Both the position numbers and the translations under genes were made by a program. Below, piece after piece: positions 63,415 through 64,000 of a stretch of DNA of 64,000 bases. The stretch is from Mucilaginibacter aurantiaciroseus (lineage in GTDB: Bacteria; Bacteroidota; Bacteroidia; Sphingobacteriales; Sphingobacteriaceae): assembly GCF_024055595.1 (NCBI RefSeq), contig NZ_JAMXOF010000005.1, positions 1 through 64,000 on the forward strand, read 5' to 3'. The notes below the pieces were generated by a model. The model saw only the letters and a program-made list of their open reading frames with translations, made no database searches and was not told the DNA's origin. Numbering within the stretch: the stretch's first letter is position 1; each line of letters starts with the position of its first letter.

Positions 63415-64000
63415 GTGAATAACAAAAAAGATAAAATAGATATCCGCAGCCTAAGCCTCGAAGCCTTACAGCAGCAATTCATCAGCATGGATGAAAAGGG
63501 CTTTAGAGCTAAGCAGGTTTATGAATGGCTTTGGGAAAAATCATGCATATCTTTTGACGCTATGAGCAATATTTCAAAAGAACTTCGTACAAAACTTGAT
63601 GAGAAATTTGTAATTAACGATGTTAAAATACATACTTCGCAAGTTAGTGCTGATAAAACTATAAAAAATTCTTTTATATTACATGATACACACCTAATTG
63701 AAGGTGTTTTAATTCCAACAACCGATAGAATGACGGCCTGTGTGTCATCACAAGTGGGTTGCAGCCTTACTTGTAAATTTTGCGCTACAGGATACATGGA
63801 GCGTAAACGTAACCTTAATCCCGACGAAATTTACGACCAGGTAGTGCTGATAGATAAACAGGCCCGAGAAAATTACGGCATCCCGTTATCAAACATTGTG
63901 TACATGGGCATGGGCGAACCTCTGCTTAATTATGCTAATGTGATGAAATCAATAGAGCGCATTACATCCGAGGATGGTTTGAATATGTCCCCTAAGCGCA
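63415..64000 (+). CDS. rlmN: RlmN, 23S rRNA / tRNA A2503/A37 methyltransferase (5' part)
   Basis: The gene starts at GTG 63415 (NNKKDKIDIRSLSLEAL after the initiator) and runs off the right edge after about 195 codons, roughly 55% of a normal RlmN (about 350 aa). The N-terminal helix-rich domain (RAKQVYEWLWEKS) and the radical-SAM motif CSLTCKFCATG are visible, then IVYMGMGEPLLNY. It methylates C2 of adenine in 23S rRNA (A2503) and in some tRNAs. The next in-frame ATG is 25 codons on, inside conserved sequence, so GTG is the likely start. Confidence 0.92.
   Translation, partial: MNNKKDKIDIRSLSLEALQQQFISMDEKGFRAKQVYEWLWEKSCISFDAMSNISKELRTKLDEKFVINDVKIHTSQVSADKTIKNSFILHDTHLIEGVLIPTTDRMTACVSSQVGCSLTCKFCATGYMERKRNLNPDEIYDQVVLIDKQARENYGIPLSNIVYMGMGEPLLNYANVMKSIERITSEDGLNMSPKR

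Overview
The window reads as chromosomal DNA of a Bacteroidota bacterium, most likely Sphingobacteriaceae (Mucilaginibacter or Pedobacter-like). Evidence is the large SprA surface protein of the type IX secretion system, TonB-plug proteins, a two-domain malic enzyme next to ruvA, the lptE/TPR/secG order, several TAnnTTTG promoter-like boxes, almost no Shine-Dalgarno sequences, and the general codon style. Assignment to genus is inference. No rRNA, CRISPR array, prophage or complete insertion sequence was seen.

Layout. 1-3561: end of a kdp potassium-pump operon: the tail of kdpC, a decayed outer-membrane porin, a short KdpD lacking its kinase half, and a separate histidine kinase. A GlxA-type AraC regulator (3572-4549) and the Kup potassium transporter (4992-6959) follow on the minus strand. 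6960-8940 is a gene-poor accessory stretch. It holds an intact tRNA-Val, a GIY-YIG nuclease gene and a truncated tRNA copy, with a 40-bp direct repeat of the tRNA 3' part on both sides. 8941-10493: two ferritin-like proteins, one with a Tat signal. 10610-12424: a Gln-repeat DUF6600-type lipoprotein. 12604-23167: housekeeping and envelope genes (2OG-Fe oxygenase, clpS, dcd, a phosphopantetheinyl transferase, lipB, an SGNH lipase, sdaA) with two further broken genes.

24000-30896: an RDD gene divergent from a SpoIIM / membrane protein / DUF4129 / DUF4350 / MoxR ATPase / DUF58 operon, with a perfect 16-bp inverted repeat between them. 30971-40036: mscS, groEL, groES, secG, a TPR protein, lptE, a sigma-54 activator and miaB, nearly all on the minus strand. 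miaB carries an in-frame 93-bp palindromic insertion. 40175-52114: an AsmA-like protein, then sprA, ruvA and maeB. 52229-64000: a lone SMI1/KNR4 protein, then a long minus-strand run (MltD-like transglycosylase, gatA, two TatA-type proteins, an EnvC-like hydrolase activator, DUF4292, TPR protein, flippase, acylphosphatase, amidohydrolase), and the start of rlmN at the right edge.

Functional themes are potassium homeostasis at the left, envelope and secretion biology throughout (Tat, Sec, SprA, LptE, EnvC, MltD, flippase), and a MoxR chaperone system. The most unusual items are the GIY-YIG/tRNA-fragment element, the palindromic element translated inside miaB, three broken genes damaged mostly by nonsense changes, and TAnnTTTG boxes lying 3-4 nt from start codons.
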